Origin: Solobacterium sp. | Lineage (GTDB): Bacteria > Bacillota_I > Bacilli_A > Erysipelotrichales > Erysipelotrichaceae | Assembly (NCBI GenBank): GCA_016284975.1 | Contig: JAEEPV010000004.1 | Coordinates: forward strand, 1 to 8,188 | Length of the DNA stretch: 8,188 nucleotides | Direction: 5' to 3' | Part shown: positions 5,926 through 8,188 of the stretch, one piece after another | How the letters are laid out: each line of letters opens with the position of its first letter | Numbering within the stretch: the stretch's first letter is position 1 | Program-made: the position numbers and the translations under genes | The notes under the pieces: model-generated | Databases searched by the model: none | Told to the model about the DNA's origin: nothing | What the model saw: the letters and a program-made list of their open reading frames with translations, nothing else

Positions 5926-8188
5926 TCACAGCTTGACCGGCTTGATGCCCCAGATTTCCTCACCGTACTGCTTGATCGTACGGTCACTGGAGAAGTAGGC
6001 CGACTTTGCGATGTTGATCAGACAGCTCTTCGCCCATGCGGAGCGGTCTTCATAACGGCGGCTGACCTCTTCCTGTGCCTTGACGTAGGAGTCAAAGTCC
6101 GCCAGTACGAGGTACTCGTCATTCTTCATCATCAGTTCATCATAGATCGGACGGAAGTCATCATTGTTTCCGTTCCAGGTCCCGTCGATGAGACTGTTGA
6201 GTGCCTTCCGGATCCGCTCATCCCCGTTGACATAGTCAATGGCACGGTAGAACTGACGGAACGAATCAATCTCTTCCACCTGCAGCCCGAAGATCACATC
6301 GTTTTCTCTGCCGACCAGACGGTCGATCTCAACGGTCGCACCATCCAGCGTACCAAGGGTAATGGCACCGTTCATCATGAACTTCATATTACCGGTACCG
6401 CTGGCTTCCTTACCCGCGGTAGAGATCTGTTCGGATACATCCGAACCATTCATCAGGATCTCCGACATGGAAACACTGTAGTTGGGCAGGAATACGACCT
6501 TTAACATGCCGTTGACATCCGGATCATGATTCACCTTTTTGGCAACACAGTTGATCAGCTTGATGACCTTCTTGGCAAATACATAAGCCGGTGCAGCCTT
6601 TGCGGCGAAGATATAGGTGTGCGGATAGATCTTAAAGTTTGGATCGCTCTTGATCCGCTGATACAGATAGATGACATGCAGGATATTCAGGAGCTGACGC
6701 TTATAGGCATGAAGACGTTTTGCCTGGGAATCGAAAATGGAATTCGTATCCACTTCGATACCGGCCGTGCGGCGGATATAATTCGCAAGGATTTCCTTAC
6801 GCTGCTGCTTGACCTTCAGGAATTTCTCCTGAACTTTCGGATCATCAACATAGTTGAGAAGCTTTTCAATCTTGTTGAAATCCTTCTCATAGCCCTTTCC
6901 GATCACATTATCGAGCATCTGCCGCAGTTCCGGATTGCTGTAAAGTATCCATCGGCGCGGTGTGATGCCGTTAGTCTTGTTCTGGAAACGATCCGGCCAC
7001 ATGCGGGCATAATCCCTGAAGAGATCTTTGACCAGCAGACCGCTGTGGATCTCCGCAACACCGTTGACAGTGTGCGACATGATGACGGCGAGTCTTGCCA
7101 TATGGATCACACCGTTATCGATGATCCGGGTGTCATACCAGAGATTGTGTTCATTCGGGAACCGCTCATACAGATAATGTCCATAGCGGCTGTTCATCTC
7201 GTCGATGATCATATAAATACGCGGCAGAAGCTTCTGTACGTATTCGACCGGCCACCGTTCGAGCGCTTCGCTCATGACCGTGTGGTTGGTATAGGACATG
7301 ACGGACTTGGTGATGTTGAATGCCTTTGCCCACTGATAGCCATAGTCATCCATGAGAACTCGCATCAGTTCCGGAATCGCAAGAACCGGATGGGTATCAT
7401 TGAGCTGGACCGCCACCACATCGCCCAGGTTATCCAGGGAAGGATAATCCTTCAGATGGGATTTGATGATCGTATCAATACCGGCACTGACAAAGAAGTA
7501 CTGCTGTTTGAGACGCAGGTATTTGCCTTCTTCCGTGGAATCATCCGGATAGACATTGAGACAGATCTCATTGACCTCCTGCAGATACTTCCGGTAGTCC
7601 ATCCAGGCCGGAGAACGATCCGATGCCTCTGCGGACCAGAGCCGCAGCGTATTGGTCATACGGGTATTCGCACCGACCATCGGCATATCATACGGCACCG
7701 CAAGGATATGTTCCGCGTTAACGTGATTGAAATGCAGATCTCCGTTCTCATCCCCGCTCACTTCAATATTTCCCCAGAACTTGACATCGACCGCATACTT
7801 CGGCTTGCGCACCTCCCACGGGTTGCCGATGCGCATCCACATGTCAGGCACTTCGATCTGATTGCCTTCCTCATCGATCAGCTGACGGAACAGACCGCAC
7901 TGATAACGGATGCAGTTGCCGTTGATCGGAAGATTCTCAGTCGCCGCGGAATCCATAAAACATGCCGCAAGACGGCCAAGACCACCGTTTCCAAGTCCGG
8001 CATCGCGTTCCATTGCGGCCAGATTGTCATAATTGATGCCAAGGTCCGCAAGCCCTTCGACAACAATGTCATAGATGCCAAGATTCATGAGATTGCTGGT
8101 CAGGGAACGGCCAAGCAGGAACTCCATGGAAAAGTAATAGACCTGTTTTGCCTTCTGCGCCCGTACCGCAACCTTTGTATCTTTCCAG
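5926..8188 (-). CDS. glgP: Glycogen/starch (alpha-glucan) phosphorylase, 5' end beyond window
   Basis: PLP-dependent GT35 enzyme that releases glucose-1-phosphate from the non-reducing ends of glycogen or maltodextrin. The frame is open through the right edge: upstream of the internal Met at 8127, in-frame codons read WKDTKVAVRAQKAKQVYYFS before MEFLLGR, the usual phosphorylase N-terminal motif. The true start is therefore outside, with perhaps 40-60 residues missing; 753 are visible. Counting from the Met at 8127, landmarks are GLGNGGLGRLAACF (44-57), VAVQLNDTHPVLAIPEL (238-254), TNHTVMSEALERWP (280-293), NGITPRRW (386-393), AKRLHAYKRQLLN (469-481) and EASGTGNMKF (574-583), with PLP lysine Lys582. 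It ends VKL-TGA. An Ala stands where many homologues have Glu in the HEYKRQ motif. A hairpin terminator and then pullulanase follow. Whether it prefers glycogen or maltodextrin cannot be told from sequence alone. Confidence 0.95.
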   Translation of the reverse strand, partial: WKDTKVAVRAQKAKQVYYFSMEFLLGRSLTSNLMNLGIYDIVVEGLADLGINYDNLAAMERDAGLGNGGLGRLAACFMDSAATENLPINGNCIRYQCGLFRQLIDEEGNQIEVPDMWMRIGNPWEVRKPKYAVDVKFWGNIEVSGDENGDLHFNHVNAEHILAVPYDMPMVGANTRMTNTLRLWSAEASDRSPAWMDYRKYLQEVNEICLNVYPDDSTEEGKYLRLKQQYFFVSAGIDTIIKSHLKDYPSLDNLGDVVAVQLNDTHPVLAIPELMRVLMDDYGYQWAKAFNITKSVMSYTNHTVMSEALERWPVEYVQKLLPRIYMIIDEMNSRYGHYLYERFPNEHNLWYDTRIIDNGVIHMARLAVIMSHTVNGVAEIHSGLLVKDLFRDYARMWPDRFQNKTNGITPRRWILYSNPELRQMLDNVIGKGYEKDFNKIEKLLNYVDDPKVQEKFLKVKQQRKEILANYIRRTAGIEVDTNSIFDSQAKRLHAYKRQLLNILHVIYLYQRIKSDPNFKIYPHTYIFAAKAAPAYVFAKKVIKLINCVAKKVNHDPDVNGMLKVVFLPNYSVSMSEILMNGSDVSEQISTAGKEASGTGNMKFMMNGAITLGTLDGATVEIDRLVGRENDVIFGLQVEEIDSFRQFYRAIDYVNGDERIRKALNSLIDGTWNGNNDDFRPIYDELMMKNDEYLVLADFDSYVKAQEEVSRRYEDRSAWAKSCLINIAKSAYFSSDRTIKQYGEEIWGIKPVKL

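Noticed and set aside
5860..6504. Plus-strand frame of 214 codons starting in the glgP-pullulanase gap
   Set aside because: It has no ribosome binding site, starts inside a terminator hairpin, and is otherwise antisense to glgP.
5926..8127. glgP starting at the Met codon at 8127
   Set aside because: In-frame codons upstream read KQVYYFS directly before MEFLLGR, which is family sequence, so that Met is internal and the gene runs off the right edge.

Overview
The window reads as chromosomal DNA of a Gram-positive, Bacillota-type anaerobe. The reasons are mid-range GC, strong AGGAGG-type ribosome binding sites, a lipoprotein beside a signal-peptide/C-terminal-anchor protein, and a glycogen phosphorylase and type I pullulanase of clostridial/erysipelotrichial flavour. 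The taxon is inferred from style only. All five genes lie on the minus strand, so transcription runs from high to low coordinates. Nothing supports a gene on the plus strand, and no gap without a gene exceeds 100 bases.

Right half (about 8188 to 3700): a cytoplasmic glycogen-breakdown pair. A glycogen phosphorylase open at the right edge (glgP, 5926-8188) is followed, after a hairpin terminator, by a complete 712-residue type I pullulanase (3704-5842) with all GH13 catalytic residues. Phosphorylase shortens outer chains to glucose-1-phosphate, and pullulanase removes the alpha-1,6 branch stubs. The pullulanase stop codon sits in the loop of its own terminator hairpin.

Left half (3700 to 1): a tightly packed three-gene transcription unit behind a short intergenic region with a TATAAT box and an ideal Shine-Dalgarno. 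It comprises (i) a secreted, C-terminally membrane-anchored DUF885-type putative metallohydrolase, (ii) a lipoprotein with an NTF2-like/DUF3887-like domain and an alpha/beta-hydrolase domain, starting at TTG and overlapping the preceding gene by 8 bases, and (iii) uracil-DNA glycosylase (ung), coupled through an ATGA overlap and cut by the left edge.

Two points stand out. The ung frame has an amber TAG exactly where the near-invariant Gln of the GQDPYH water-activating loop should be, with homology continuing in frame to the window edge. The single base change that explains it also turns an imperfect inverted repeat into a perfect 6-bp hairpin. Second, the hydrolase-like lipoprotein keeps the acid and histidine of the catalytic triad but has Gly instead of the nucleophile Ser (GHGAAG), so it looks like a pseudoenzyme. 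I see no CRISPR array, mobile element, tRNA, rRNA or defence system here.
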